DNA from: Kiritimatiellia bacterium
Lineage (GTDB): Bacteria > Verrucomicrobiota > Kiritimatiellia > RFP12 > UBA1067
Direction: 5' to 3'
NCBI GenBank assembly: GCA_028686345.1
Contig: JAQUCE010000010.1
Coordinates: 1 to 64,000 of the forward strand
Length of the DNA: 64,000 bases
Shown: piece after piece, positions 33,731 through 44,900 of the stretch
Position numbering within the stretch: position 1 is the first letter of the stretch
Layout of the letters: every line of letters starts with the position of its first letter
Notes under the pieces: generated by a model
Databases searched by the model: none
Told to the model about the DNA's origin: nothing
Seen by the model: the letters and a program-made list of their open reading frames with translations, nothing else
Made by a program: the position numbers and the translations under genes

Positions 33731-34570
33731 ATGGCAATAAAAGTTAATGGAATAGAGATCTCTGCTGACGCAGTGGAGCAGGAAACAGCGCGTTTGAAGC
33801 CGGATTATGAGCGCTATATCACTGCGAATGGCGGTGAGCCGGATGATGTTCAGCTGCGGGAGTGGGCTACGGAGAATCTGGTGGAAAAGGAGCTCTTGCG
33901 ACAGGAGGCGGTGCGTTCGCAGGACGAGCCCGACGAAAAAAAGGTGGCTGCCTGGCTGGAGGAAAACCGCGCTGTTTTCGGGGATGAGCTCTCCGGGGAG
34001 GAGCAACGGGTGCGCTGTGCTGAGGATATCAAAATCCGATCGCTGGTGAAATCGGTGCGCAAGTCGGTGCCGCGGCCCACTGATGCTGAGCTGCAGCATG
34101 AGTATGATAAGAACCCTGAGCGTTTCACAGTGCCGGAATCACTGAGGGTTGCGCATATCTGCCGGGTGCTGTACCCAGGGGTTGACAAAGCGAGGAGCTA
34201 CATCGATCTGCTGGATTTGAAAAAACGGGTGGAAAACCTTGAGATCGAGTGGACAGAGGCTGTCCAGCTTTCAGAGACCTTTCACCGCGATTTCGGGATC
34301 TTCGACACTGTGATGCGCGGGATGCTTCCGATGGAGATTGAAGAAAAGCTTTTCTCGCTGGAGCGCGGGCAGATCACTGATGTGATTGAGCTGGAATCCG
34401 GGACATTGCACCTCTTTAAAGTCTTGGTCAAACGGGAGCCTGAGCTGATCCCCTTTGCGGATGTGCGCGAGGAACTCTCATCGCTGATGTTCGCTGAGGC
34501 GGCTGAAAATGCGCTGAATGAGATGCTTGACGCTCTCAAAGCTAAGGCAGCTATCAGTACAACCAAATGA
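33731..34570 (+). CDS. Parvulin-type peptidyl-prolyl isomerase (SurA/PpiC-like)
   Basis: This 279-residue protein has a SurA-N-like helical region with WATENLVEKELLRQEA (about 40-60), then a linker with DAELQHEYDKNPERF. A degraded rotamase domain follows (SLRVAHICRVLY near 138; FDTVMRGMLPMEIEEKLFSLERGQITDVIE near 196-225). No signal peptide is visible, so it would be cytoplasmic, unlike SurA. AGAGGATCGA precedes the ATG. Folding help for proteins is assumed; catalytic residues cannot be confirmed. Confidence 0.75.
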   Translation: MAIKVNGIEISADAVEQETARLKPDYERYITANGGEPDDVQLREWATENLVEKELLRQEAVRSQDEPDEKKVAAWLEENRAVFGDELSGEEQRVRCAEDIKIRSLVKSVRKSVPRPTDAELQHEYDKNPERFTVPESLRVAHICRVLYPGVDKARSYIDLLDLKKRVENLEIEWTEAVQLSETFHRDFGIFDTVMRGMLPMEIEEKLFSLERGQITDVIELESGTLHLFKVLVKREPELIPFADVREELSSLMFAEAAENALNEMLDALKAKAAISTTK

Positions 34571-34579
34571 GGTTGTAGC

Positions 34580-35026
34580 GTGAAGATTTGTCAATCAACT
34601 GTACCAAAGGCGGTTTTGCTCGCTCTTGCCGGCGGCCTCTGGATGTGCGTCAGTGCCATGCTCCTGTCACTGGCCGGAGGGTGGTTGCGCGAGTGCTCCG
34701 TCAGTGAGCGATTTGTTTTCTGTGGCGCGGGCGTGACCGTGGCGCTGTTGATCTATCACCTTGCCTTTGTCAGGATTGTTGAAAAAAATTTGAAAAGAAT
34801 CCTTGTTGGTGAAAATCAGCGCTGCCTCTTTTCCTTCATGCCATGGAGCAGCTATCTGGTGATACCCGTCATGATCACACTGGGGGTTGTTTTGCGGCAT
34901 TCATCCCTGCCCAAACGATATTTGGCCTCGCTGTATATCGGTGTTGGCTTGGCACTGCTGTGGTCGAGTATGCGGTACCTGAGAGTCTTTATCAGAGAAC
35001 ACCGCGGAACAGCGCGGAGGGGTTAA
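34580..35026 (+). CDS. Small multi-pass membrane protein, function unknown
   Basis: The protein has 148 residues from a GTG at 34580 with GAGG seven bases upstream. It has four hydrophobic helices (about 9-32, 45-68, 92-110, 117-135) with few charged residues. No family is recognised. It lies nine bases after the rotamase stop and is probably cotranscribed with it. Confidence 0.6.
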   Translation: MKICQSTVPKAVLLALAGGLWMCVSAMLLSLAGGWLRECSVSERFVFCGAGVTVALLIYHLAFVRIVEKNLKRILVGENQRCLFSFMPWSSYLVIPVMITLGVVLRHSSLPKRYLASLYIGVGLALLWSSMRYLRVFIREHRGTARRG

Positions 35027-35131
35027 GCGCATTGAAAGTGATAATAAGTGGTCTCTGCTTGCAGATGAAATTTTTAGTCAAGTTGGAGCTGTTTTAAACA
35101 CAGCTGCCAGCGCCAAGAAAGGTTTGACGAG

Positions 35132-35461
35132 ATGAATTTTCATTTATATCAGGGAAATTCTTTGGAAGCCCTTGCAATCCAATTGGCAACGCTCCTGAAA
35201 ACCAATCCAGCGGCTGCAGGTGCGCCCGACCCTTTTGCAGCCGAGACAATTGTTATCCCCAACCAAGGTCTGGCCCGCTGGCTCAGCTTGAAGATTGCCG
35301 AAACCAATGACCTCTGTCCAGCCATTGATTTTCCCTGCCCCGGCGCGTTCCTTTACCGCTATGTCTTCAACCCCATGGTGGATGGCACCGAGCCTGTAAC
35401 CGCTGAGGAGGCTGACCTCCCTTTCGCGCCAGCCACAGTGCAATGGCACCTGTTGAAATAG
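35132..35461 (+). pseudogene. recC: recC N-terminal fragment
   Basis: These 109 residues match the start of RecC: FHLYQGNSLEALA, then IVIPNQGLARWLSLKIAE and a FPCPGAFLYRYVF block. RecC is normally about 1,050-1,150 residues, so about 90% is gone. The frame closes at TAG soon after the last RecC-like residues (FAPATVQWHLL). With neither RecC nor RecB intact the locus cannot make RecBCD. It is the first of three adjacent remnants in recC-recB-recD order. Confidence 0.85.
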
Positions 35462-35737
35462 TCACCAAGCACAATGAAGCCAAGTTGCTGCAGCAACAGC
35501 TGCGGCCTCACCTGCCGCACTGGCTATCTCAAAACAGCATGACAAAGAGGCGCTCTCCCCCTCCGAATTCATTACCGTAAAAATGGAGGCTGGCTCTGAG
35601 TCACCCTTTGGCGCAGCTGAAACGATCACCACAACTAAACTTTCACAGGAGGAACTCGGCGCCCAAAAACCGAAATTCAACTACAGCGCAGGCGGCGAAA
35701 AACCGACCCTTGACGAGCCTTTGGAGCCACTGAACTT
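35462..35737 (+). pseudogene. recB: Short debris, probably recB remnant
   Basis: Between the recC and recD remnants only about 275 bases remain where a recB gene of over 3 kb would be expected. One short frame reads VEIVTKHNEAKLLQQQL, which is like the helicase segment that follows the ATPase core in RecB. A second frame reads FNYSAGGEKPTLDEP. Several frames are closed. The recB identity is tentative and rests mostly on position. Confidence 0.4.
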
Positions 35738-36997
35738 CCCTCTGACCTGCTAACTCAGCTTGGCAGCGATGCCTGTGCTGTTTCCAGAGTAGGCGATGGA
35801 GCTTTCAAGCCGCTGATATTGGAGCGAGACCGGATCTACCTGCAACGATACTGGGTCTATGAAAACCAGTGCGCCGAGCAACTGCGTATGCGAGCCGGGA
35901 TTGCGCCGGGAGCCACGCTGGACAGGGCCGCGATCCGCAGCTGCACCAAGCTTGATCTGGACCATGATCAGATCACGGCAATCCAGAGGGCGTTCGCCAA
36001 CCGCCTCTGCATCATCACCGACAGCCCAGGCACAGGCAAGACTACCGTTGTCAGCGTGGTGCTGACCGCCCTGCTGAAGCAGAACCCAAACATGGCCATC
36101 CACCTTTGCGCCCCGACTGGCAAGGCGCAGGCACGGCTCAAAGAGGCCATGCAGGAGCAGATTAAAGGCTCTCTCAAGCTTGCGGATGATGACGATCTGC
36201 GCACTAAATTGGAAAAACTGGAAACCTCAACAATCCACCGCTTACTCAAATTCAACCCCGGCTCGCGTCAATTCACCTATCATGCGGGCAACCCTATCAT
36301 AGCCGACCTTCTGATTGTAGATGAAGTCTCGATGGTTGCGCTGCCGCTCATGGTCAAGCTGCTGTCAGCTTTGCCCGACACCTACGCGGCCTGCGAACAG
36401 AAACTGACAAGTTATCTGGAGGGGCACTCCTTCCGCAATTATCTGGCCGCCACGCATGCAGAGGCGGCCCACACACATTTCGACACCTTCCGCATCCTTT
36501 GCGCAACACGGCAAGGGCCTTGCGGCGTTGAGCATATCAATCAATGTGTGCATAATTTACTCAACATTAAAACCTATGGGCATGGACATCCAATTATGGT
36601 GACTGTCAATGATTACACCCATCGGCTCTTCAACGGAGATAGTGGCATCTGCCTGCGCGATCAGGAGACAGACTCTGTCAAGGTCTGGTTCTCCGACTAT
36701 GAGAGCCCCGATGAATACCGCTCCTTCAGCATTGGTGAGCTGCCTGCGCACACCCCGGTCTTTGCTATGACCGTGCACAAGGCTCAGGGTTCGGGGTTCG
36801 ACGAAGTACTGTTACTACTGCCGCCGCAGGAGAATCGAGTTCTCACCCGCGAACTGATCTACACCGGCGTGACCCGTGCCAAGAAAAAATGCACCCTCTG
36901 GGCAAACAAATCTATCTTTGCCGGTGCCATAGCCCGCCCCACTATCCGCATGTCGGCGCTCCCGGGGACGTGCGCGTTAGCGAATCTAGTCGCCTAA
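35738..36997 (+). pseudogene. recD: recD with internal deletion
   Basis: The open frame reads PSDLLTQLGSDACAVSRVGDGAFKPLIL, then RYWVYENQ and the Walker A block SPGTGKTTVVSVVLTALL. APTGKAQARLKEAM, TIHRLLKF and DLLIVDEVSMVALPLMVKLLSALP follow, all RecD motifs. Straight after that RecD should continue with the GDxxQL motif III and about 80-100 more residues. Instead it jumps to the later region DTYAACEQKL. The final helicase motifs FAMTVHKAQGS and LIYTGVTRAKKK are present. The loss of motif III should abolish helicase activity. The stop is formed inside a repeat fragment (GTCGCCTAA, R1). The ORF track start at 35819 is a TTG within the frame. Confidence 0.8.
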
Positions 36998-37172
36998 GCA
37001 ACTAAGAATAATTCGGCTACGCCGAATTATATGATTCCGCCACGCGGAATAGCGCTGTAGGAGTTTAAGTTTTCAGCCTGGACGAAGACCTACCGCACAT
37101 CACACAAACCCTTTTGGCGTGCCTTTAACGAATTTTTTTGACAGGGGCGCGTTTTTTTGCGATAAGGATTCC
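36998..37172. repeat. Short gap before gntP-like gene
   Basis: It contains an AATTCGGC..GCCGAATT inverted repeat (about 37010-37028), then words of family R6/R4 (ACATCACACAAACCCTTTTGG and GCGTGCCTTTAACGAA). AAGGATTCC before 37173 is the ribosome site of the permease. Confidence 0.55.
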
Positions 37173-38519
37173 ATGACCTCATCGCCTTTGTATCTCGGTT
37201 CTGTGGTGGTTGCCGCAGTATTTGTTCTGCTCGCTCTGATTATCAAGTGGAAGATGCAGCCTTTCATCGCCCTGCTGCTGGTGAGCATGGTGACTGCGCT
37301 GGCAGCAGGCATGCCGCCGGCAACGGTGATGCAGTGTATGGAAAGGGGGATGGGCGGCACACTGGGATTCATCGCGGTTGTGGTTGGATTGGGGGCCATG
37401 TTCGGTCAACTGCTGGAGATCTCCGGCGGCGCGGAGCGGCTGACCCTCTCTCTGCTGCGGGTCTTTGGTCAGAGGCGGGCCACCTGGGCCATGACACTGG
37501 CGGGCTTTCTGGTGGCAATACCGGTCTTCTTTGATGTGGGCTTTATTATTCTGGTGCCGCTGGTCTACTCGCTCTCACGCGAGACCAAAAAATCGCTGCT
37601 CCACTACGGCATTCCTCTGCTGGCGGGCCTGGCTGTGACCCATGCCTTTGTGCCTCCGACACCCGGGCCGATTGCAGTCGCGCAACTGGTGGGAGCTGAT
37701 CTGGGGCGGGTGATCCTGTTTGGTATCATTATCGGGTTGCCCTGCGCCATTCTCGCCGGTCCGGTTTTTGCGCCCTGGATTGCGCGGCGCATCCATGCCA
37801 CGATCCCGGATTATATGGAGAGCGATGATTCCCGCGCAAGCTGGCAGGAGCAAGAGCTGCCAGGTTTCGGCTTGGTCTTCGGCCTGGTGCTGCTACCGCT
37901 CTTTTTGATTGTGCTCAACACTGTTTCAACTGCACTGCTGCCTGCGGAAAGCCAAGCCCGCCTGGTTTTTGCCTTTATCGGCCACCCATTCTTTGCGTTG
38001 ACGGCTGCCACGCTGCTGGCATTCAGACTGCTGGGCACCTGTCGCGGCCTGACCCGCGAAAAGGTGAATGAGGTGGCCACATCAGCGCTGGCGCCGGCTG
38101 GCATCATCATCCTGGTGACAGGAGCGGGCGGTGTTTTCAAACAAGTGCTGATCGACAGCGGTGCGGGCGAGGCATTGGCGCAGGGGCTTGCGGGAACCGG
38201 GCTCCATCCAGTGTGGGCTGCCTTCCTGATTGCTCTGGTGGTACGCACAGTTGCGGGCTCCGCCACCGTGGCAATGCTGACAGCCGGCGGGATCATTGCC
38301 CCTCTGCTGGCACAGACAGAGGTTGAGCCCGCCCTGCTGGTCATTGCTATCGCCTCAGGGGCCACGGCTGTTTCGCATGTGAACGACAGCGGCTTCTGGC
38401 TGGTCAACCGCTACTTTGGGCTGACCACCAAGCAGACACTCCAATCCTGGACTGTCATGGAATCAATTATCGGAGTCACCGGCGCCACGCTGGCATGGCT
38501 AATCAGCATGGTGATGTGA
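37173..38519 (+). CDS. gntP: GntP-family gluconate/organic-acid permease
   Basis: The protein has 448 residues from the ATG at 37173 (AAGGATTCC upstream; the ORF-track start adds 18 unlikely residues). About 12-13 transmembrane helices are visible. The family blocks GGTLGFIAVVVGLGAMFGQLLE, FDVGFIILVPLVYSL, THAFVPPTPGPIAVA and HVNDSGFWLVNRYFG are all intact. GntP proteins import gluconate, hydroxyacids or similar sugar acids with protons. It stands alone, so the substrate is unknown; a link to uronic-acid breakdown would fit the rest of the window. The sequence right after its TGA is repeat module R6. Confidence 0.92.
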   Translation: MTSSPLYLGSVVVAAVFVLLALIIKWKMQPFIALLLVSMVTALAAGMPPATVMQCMERGMGGTLGFIAVVVGLGAMFGQLLEISGGAERLTLSLLRVFGQRRATWAMTLAGFLVAIPVFFDVGFIILVPLVYSLSRETKKSLLHYGIPLLAGLAVTHAFVPPTPGPIAVAQLVGADLGRVILFGIIIGLPCAILAGPVFAPWIARRIHATIPDYMESDDSRASWQEQELPGFGLVFGLVLLPLFLIVLNTVSTALLPAESQARLVFAFIGHPFFALTAATLLAFRLLGTCRGLTREKVNEVATSALAPAGIIILVTGAGGVFKQVLIDSGAGEALAQGLAGTGLHPVWAAFLIALVVRTVAGSATVAMLTAGGIIAPLLAQTEVEPALLVIAIASGATAVSHVNDSGFWLVNRYFGLTTKQTLQSWTVMESIIGVTGATLAWLISMVM

Positions 38520-38997
38520 GGCAGCAGGCTCTTAATCACAAACTTCTGCATGATAGCGACGACCTCCCTCACATACATAAACTCTTTCGGTTGCGGCGAC
38601 GATGCTGGTTGACGATTTTCAAGGGCGGGGTTTTCAATCGTCGGCCAACATCGTCGCACAACATCGTCAACCGATGCCGCTCTGCGAGCGGCATACTGCA
38701 ACAGGCTCTTGAAAGGCGCTCCCCGGGGTGTAGGGTTGCTTCTCAGAAGCAATTGGCTGCCGCCGGGCGATTGTTCGTCAAAGGCGCGCCTCGGGGTTTC
38801 ATAATCTTTGTTTGGCTCTGAGAGCCAACACTACAGTTTCAACTTGGATGAAGCTTGCATGTCACACGGCAGGCGCAAGTGCGCGAATGCGCTCGAGAGA
38901 CAACTTTTTGGAAAGAACAATTAATTGTTTTTTCCAGTCGCCTAAGCGACTAAGTTTTTCACGTCTATGTTCAGTGGTTTGCTATGGGGTGCTGGTG
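38520..38997. repeat. Repeat mosaic between gntP and the giant surface-protein gene
   Basis: It starts with GGCAGCAGGCTCTTAATCAC (R6) immediately after the gntP stop. R2 follows (about 38596-38700: GATGCTGGTTGACGATT ... CATCGTCGCACAACATCGT ... CTGCGAGCGGCAT). R4 is next (38725-38850, with TTGCTTCTCAGAAGCAA and AAAGGCGCGCC), then R1 inverted (38897-38950) and CTATGTTCAGTGG (38965). No gene is supported. Confidence 0.8.
38897..38950 (-). repeat. R1 double-hairpin element, copy 2 (inverted)
   Basis: It reads, on the plus strand, ACAACTTTTTGGAAAGAACAATTAATTG and onward to GTCGCCTAAGCGAC. It is the inverted equivalent of 22661-22715 and 58315-58370 with few differences. Confidence 0.88.
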
Positions 38998-41900
38998 CTA
39001 GCGCACAATGAAAAGCATACCGATTGCGCCTACGCTGAGATCACCCTCGCCGGTTATCCATTCAGAGTTGAAGGCATTATAGTAGCCGGATTTCATCTTT
39101 TGCCCATCGACATAGAGACTCCCCGCTGCCTGCCTGGCGGCCCCAGCGTCGTTAACTTTGAGCATTGCGCCATTATTGATGCGGATGATCGTCGACTTAT
39201 CCGTTGCAAGGCCTGAGATATCTGTGAGCCCGTTGTTCGCCGTCAGCCGGGAGAATGCTTCACCTTGCATGATCAACACGCCAGGGCCATCTTTGGTCAT
39301 GGAATAGGTTCCGGTGATGGAAGCGAGATAATTGGTTGTCGAAGCACCGACATCCACCGCATTGGCACCGGCAAGCATGGTTTCTGCAAACTTCAATTGT
39401 CCGCCATTAGATGAGCTCAGCTGGAGTTTGGCATCAATCCCGAAGGTACCGGTTGTAATGAGAAAAGGCGCGCCAGCCGAATCGGGCGTATCAAGCATGA
39501 CCGTTTGTGCGGTTGCAGCAGGGAGCTGCAGCTCCTGCAAGACCAGGCGCTCATCCATGACCGGCTCTGACCGGTCATAGGAGATACTCCAGTTGCTGAC
39601 CCAGAGATCAGCAGTTTCTCCGCCAGTCGCGCTCGTCATGGAGGGGTGCGCGTAGTTGCTCTGCGCCTGTGCAGGGATATCAACATCTGTGAAGGTGTAG
39701 GTTCCGGTGATGGTTGAATCAGCGAGATCAGTCATTATCACAGTGACGGTTTTGGTGGCGTAGTTATATCTCACAATGGTGTCAATCGAGCGGTTCCGCA
39801 GTTCAATACAGCTCTGAGCAGAGCCCGCTGTGCTGCCGTTGATTCCGAGACTCAGCCGGCATTCATTATAGATGGAAAACATTATCGCCACGCTCTTGCT
39901 GATGCCATAGGTTGTACCCCGATACCCCAGTGATCCTCCCAAGTCACCGATTGCAAGCGGACCACGCGGATCATTGTGGAATACGAGTGCCCACCCATCA
40001 GCGACGGCGTTAGCAGAGGTGACGCGAAATCCCACAGTAAAATCTTTCGCGACATTGACGCGGCGTTTGCAGGCGATAGCTCCCTTGTAGCTCGCCGTTG
40101 TTCTGCAGATTTTAACACGGCTGTAGGGATCAAAGGTGTTATCTTCCGCGTATCCGATCCACTCTGTACGATTGGCCAGGAAACTGAGCGGTTCGTCGTT
40201 GATCCGCCGCAGCATCAACCCGCCATCGCTCAGACGGATCGTCGAGTTGGTGGGATAATAGTCCAGATCGCCCAGCAGCGCCAAAGGCGCATTGCCCTGC
40301 TTTGTGAGAATTCCGCTGCCATCGTAGCGGTCAAATGCCAGATACGGCGCGCTGTCAATTGGCGGGTGCGCATCAGCTCCTTCTTCAAAAGTAAAGGAGG
40401 TGATTAAGTTTTCAGCCCACGACCCGCCCACACGTCCGCTAAAACCAACGTAAGCCTTTCCATCGGCGGCTGTTGTCAGGTGTTGAGGCTCCACCCCGGT
40501 TACATACCGTTCCAAGACATTCTCGCCCTGCACGGTGCGGACAGTCACCGTCTTTGCGGCAGGGTTATACGAGAGCGTCATGAGCGCGGTTTTGGATGTC
40601 GTGTTGTTGAAAACAAGCGGTGTAAACGGGTTAGCAAGCGCTGTTACCAGATTTGCAGGCTGGCGTTCGATCTCGAGTTTTCTGTTGTTCTTATAGTAGT
40701 TCCAGCGTGTTGACCAGATGCCGCCGTCGGTGACACTCCACGCCGAATTGTAAGTCTTTGCGCCTTGATTTTTAACAGAGAAGCTTAAGTCAAGGCCGAC
40801 ATTCTGCAAGGTGAAGGTCACCCAGTCTGCGGGATCGGTCGATGTTATGCCAATGTCAAAACTGAAGGTTGCCTTCCAGGCATTTGTCACACTCAGGCGT
40901 TCCTTCAGAAAGGCGGCGCCATTACGGTCGCCAGCGGGATAAGAGAGGCGTAGCGCTCCGTTGGGACGCCACTCCGCGTTCCCGTTCAGTTGCCATGCCG
41001 ATTGAGTCGGCACCAGATCAGGGGCGACATCCTCGTAGGCAGGCAGCTCGCTGGAGGAGCTGACTGTAATCGAAGAATCGGTTTCATACGAGAGGGTTGC
41101 CAGACCGAAGCCCTTCTGCGTGGTCGTGCCATTGACCTGTACACGGATATTCCCGTTGGCGGCAGCAACCAAAGTTCCGCTGTATTGACCATAGAACTGA
41201 TGCGAAGCTTTGGTGGAGCCATTATCGAAGACAAAATCATTAATCAGCAGGTGTGCGGTGCTTCCGCCAGTGCCCGCTGTTATACCAACATACGCCCTGG
41301 ATGTTTTGGTGATGTCAGCCAAGTTGACCCCGCTCTTGGTGAAGCTCTCCTTGCGTCCGTCGGCGCGCTTGAGTGTGATTGTAATGGCATTGCTGCCATC
41401 GTAACTCAACGTAATATAGGTTTTCATCGGCATCCCGTCACGCAGCGACATGCTATAAAGGGTTCCGAGCTCTGTAAACTCACCGCCAACACCATCCCCT
41501 CTGCCAAACTTAACTTTGGTAGGCCGGCTGTAGAAATCAAATCCGATTGCGATGGAGTTTGTCAGACCAGTTGCCCCTGCATACCCCAGCTGATGACCGG
41601 ATGCTCCGAGGGCCGTTATGCCGCGTGCATCATTGTGTATGACAAAGGCGAAGCCATCGGCGACAATGGCGCTTCCCATCAAGGTGAAGGAGGCTGTCCA
41701 GGCATTCGTAATCGACTGCTTCTCTTTTAGCATCACACCGCCGGTTTGACTGCCAGCCGTCGTGACGATTTGCATCCAGCCGTCACTCCGAGCAAGCGAT
41801 GCGCCGGCGCCTATACTTTGAAAGCTAGTTTTAGGCCACGAAAGTCCGAAGGGAAAGAGGGCAAGAGAGCCGGCAACCGTGGGTTGTTCGATCCGCTTAT

Positions 41901-44900
41901 TGTGAAAGACACTGCCATAGGCTGTTTCAAGCAAACCGCCGTTCATCGTAATGCTTGAGAGCGGCGTGGCGCTGGGTGCATATGCGTTATAGACCGGCCC
42001 GTAGAGATAAAGCGAGCCAGCGTTTATATTCACATCAATTGCAGCTGGACGGATGCCGAGCAGACCTGGCCCCTTTTTTGTGAAGATCGTGTCAGTTGCA
42101 GTCACTGGAACAAGGACGGCATCTAAACTCGCCCAATAGTCATTACTCGCACACATGCCATCCGGCCCAACATTGATCTGCGGCATTTTATGGAACCACT
42201 GCTGGATGCTGTTGATCCTGCGCGTGGTCAGGGTCGCGCCGTCAAACTCTACGTAGCCCTGGTTGAAATCATTCAGGTTGGCTGTGTCGTTGATGGTGTT
42301 ATTGCCTGTACTCTCGGTTTCCAGGGAGGAGTTGCCGCTCAAAATCAGCTTGCCCGCACGGTGAACAGAGAGGTTGTTCGCGCGTAGAATGCTGTTTGTC
42401 ACGGTAAACAGTGCCTGGCCCCCAGGTGTCTTGGCAATCAAAATGCCATCGCCACCCAAAGCCTGATTGTTTTCCATAACACTGTTGTTTGACATGTTCA
42501 CGATGGAGTAGCCGCCCTTATCTTCGTTGATCAGCGCGGAGTAATTCATGCTCATATACCCATTGTCGATCGTCAGCTTAGGCGTTCCATAGTAGTTGAG
42601 CTGCCCGTCAGCATAAGATAATACAACTCCGTGATCTGTCGTAAACCTGCCACCGTTGATAATAACGAGCTCCGGACTCTGAGGCGCTGTTGTCGTGCCG
42701 GTGCCGCGCCCGACGGTAGTCCAGTTTCCTCCGACAACATTGACTGTGCTGCCATCGACAATCATCTTCGGCGAGCCAGGGTACTTTGTTCCAATGTAAA
42801 CATTCGCCCCCGAGCGAATCGTACTAACCTGGCCGGCTCCGCCATTGAACAGGAGTATGCCGTCTTCTACAACAAAGCTTCCATAGGATACTCCTTGATC
42901 CACTGTTCCGTCAGCTGTATAGCCAGGGGTTGTGCCGCCTGCCACCCCTCTTCCATTGAGAGTCTGAGCTTGATCATAGATCAGCTCAACCCTCCCTGAC
43001 CCGCGCTTAATAACAGGCCTGTATTCGGGAATATCGATCTTTCCCGAGATGGTCAAGGTTGCTGCGGCATCCGTCACATCGATAATTCCATAACGGCTGT
43101 GTTCTGCGGATGAGGTGATGCCCTTTGAAATCTCAGCATCCTCTGAACCGGTATAGCGCAGGGAGCCTTCGCCAAGCAGCACAGTGCTGCTGGCGCCCAG
43201 CGCCGCAACCCGGTCAAACTCGATTGTCCCATAGCTGTTGGTCAACGGCCCGGTAAAGGTGTTGTTGCCCGTCAACCGAGTTGTACCGCCAACATGGGTT
43301 ATGCCGCCACTGCCCGAGATATCCCCTGCAAGCACCAGTGAGTGTCCACTCTTTGATCGCGTAGTTGTCCGCCCTTCAAGCGCTAAAGGCGCACTCACGG
43401 TGTTAGTGTATGCCAACGAGCGAAGCACGCCCCCGGAGGCTAACGTGACCTCGTTTCCTGAAATCCGGGTAACAGCATCACCGAGCAGTATTGACTGCAC
43501 CACCAAACCTGTCAGATCATTGGTGACAGCCTCGCCGCCGTCGCTGAAATCAGCCGTCTTATCCGCGCCATCAGGAATGGTGCCACTCCAGTTCCCGGCT
43601 TCACTCCAGTTACCGCCGCCAGGACCATGCCACACGCTGGATGTTCCCGGCAGATAATCGCTCACCTCTGATTTAAAGATATCGTAAATATCAGCCGCGC
43701 TTTTAGCGCCTGTGGTTACACGCAACTGGCCCACATAGCCCTTAAACGGAGATAGGAACCCGGTGTTCTCCCCGGCTAATTTGGTCGCGCCGAGCACAGC
43801 AAGTGTATCTGAACTGATATTGAGATACGAGAGATACTGCTCGTTCACCTTTACGCCATTGACATAGACGCGCTCAACGCGGCTTGCGTCGCGGGTAAAC
43901 ACAAGATGCTGCCACTGCTCTGGTGGCGGTACAAAAGGCCCCCATCTTAAATTGCCTGTATGATGCTCCAGGGCATTGCCAAGCGTTGCGTCATAACGAA
44001 ATTCCATCAGCGAATTCTGAATGCCTGTCCTGCGGGTCCAGCTGAAATAATCAGCGGTATTCGTAAGGCTTGTCCGCAACACCCAGCTCTCAACCGTCCA
44101 CGTTGTGTTCGGACCAGTCAGTGAATCAGGAATCGTCATGTCGCCCGCCATTACGGTGTTCGATGTGCCATCAAAGTAAAACGCCGGCGCACCCTGATAA
44201 TTTTCAACATATTTCGTGCCCGCACCACTTGCCCAGTTGGTGAAAACACCACCCAGCGTGCCTTGGTTGGCGAGGGAGGTCATCGCGAAACCATCCGCAA
44301 CGCCGGTCACGTCAGCGGCTCTGACCTCCACCAGCTTTGTGCCAGCTGTCGCGACGCTATGATACTGAGCGTGCTCCTCTTGATAATTCGAGATCACCTG
44401 CTCCGCTGTTAATGTTCCGGAGTGAACACGCACCGCGCCAAGATAACCGTTAAACGCAATGTTGTCAAAATCGCTCCCTGCCGTGTTCAGCGTGGAACCA
44501 AGAACCATGCTGCCGCCGCCGTCAATATTCAGATTGCTGCAATCCATGGTGTTCACCAGATAACCATCGCAATAGACGCGCTGGAGCTTATCGGTGCCAC
44601 GCGTGATCGCAACATGATGCCACATGGCGCCGGACGGCTTGGTTCCCCAGGGAAAATTAAATCCACTCCCATAATGCTCCACGCAGTTTCCATCGCTCCC
44701 GTATCGAAACTCAATCAGCACACCCGACGCGCTGCGGCGCTTGGTCCAAGCCATATATTCGTAGCTGCCGGAGCTGAGGTTCGGCTGCATGATCCACACC
44801 TCCATGGACCACACCCCGTTTTGACCTGCAAAACCCGCGGGTGTGCTCGGGCCCACCAGCGCACTGTTGACTGTGCCGTCAAAATAGATTGCCTGCGCTC

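Noticed and set aside
33404-34099. 231-residue minus-strand ORF
   Set aside because: Covers xseB and the rotamase start on the other strand; both are well supported.
40990-41730. 246-residue plus-strand ORF
   Set aside because: Opposite to the giant LamG/lectin gene; unusual composition and no start signal.
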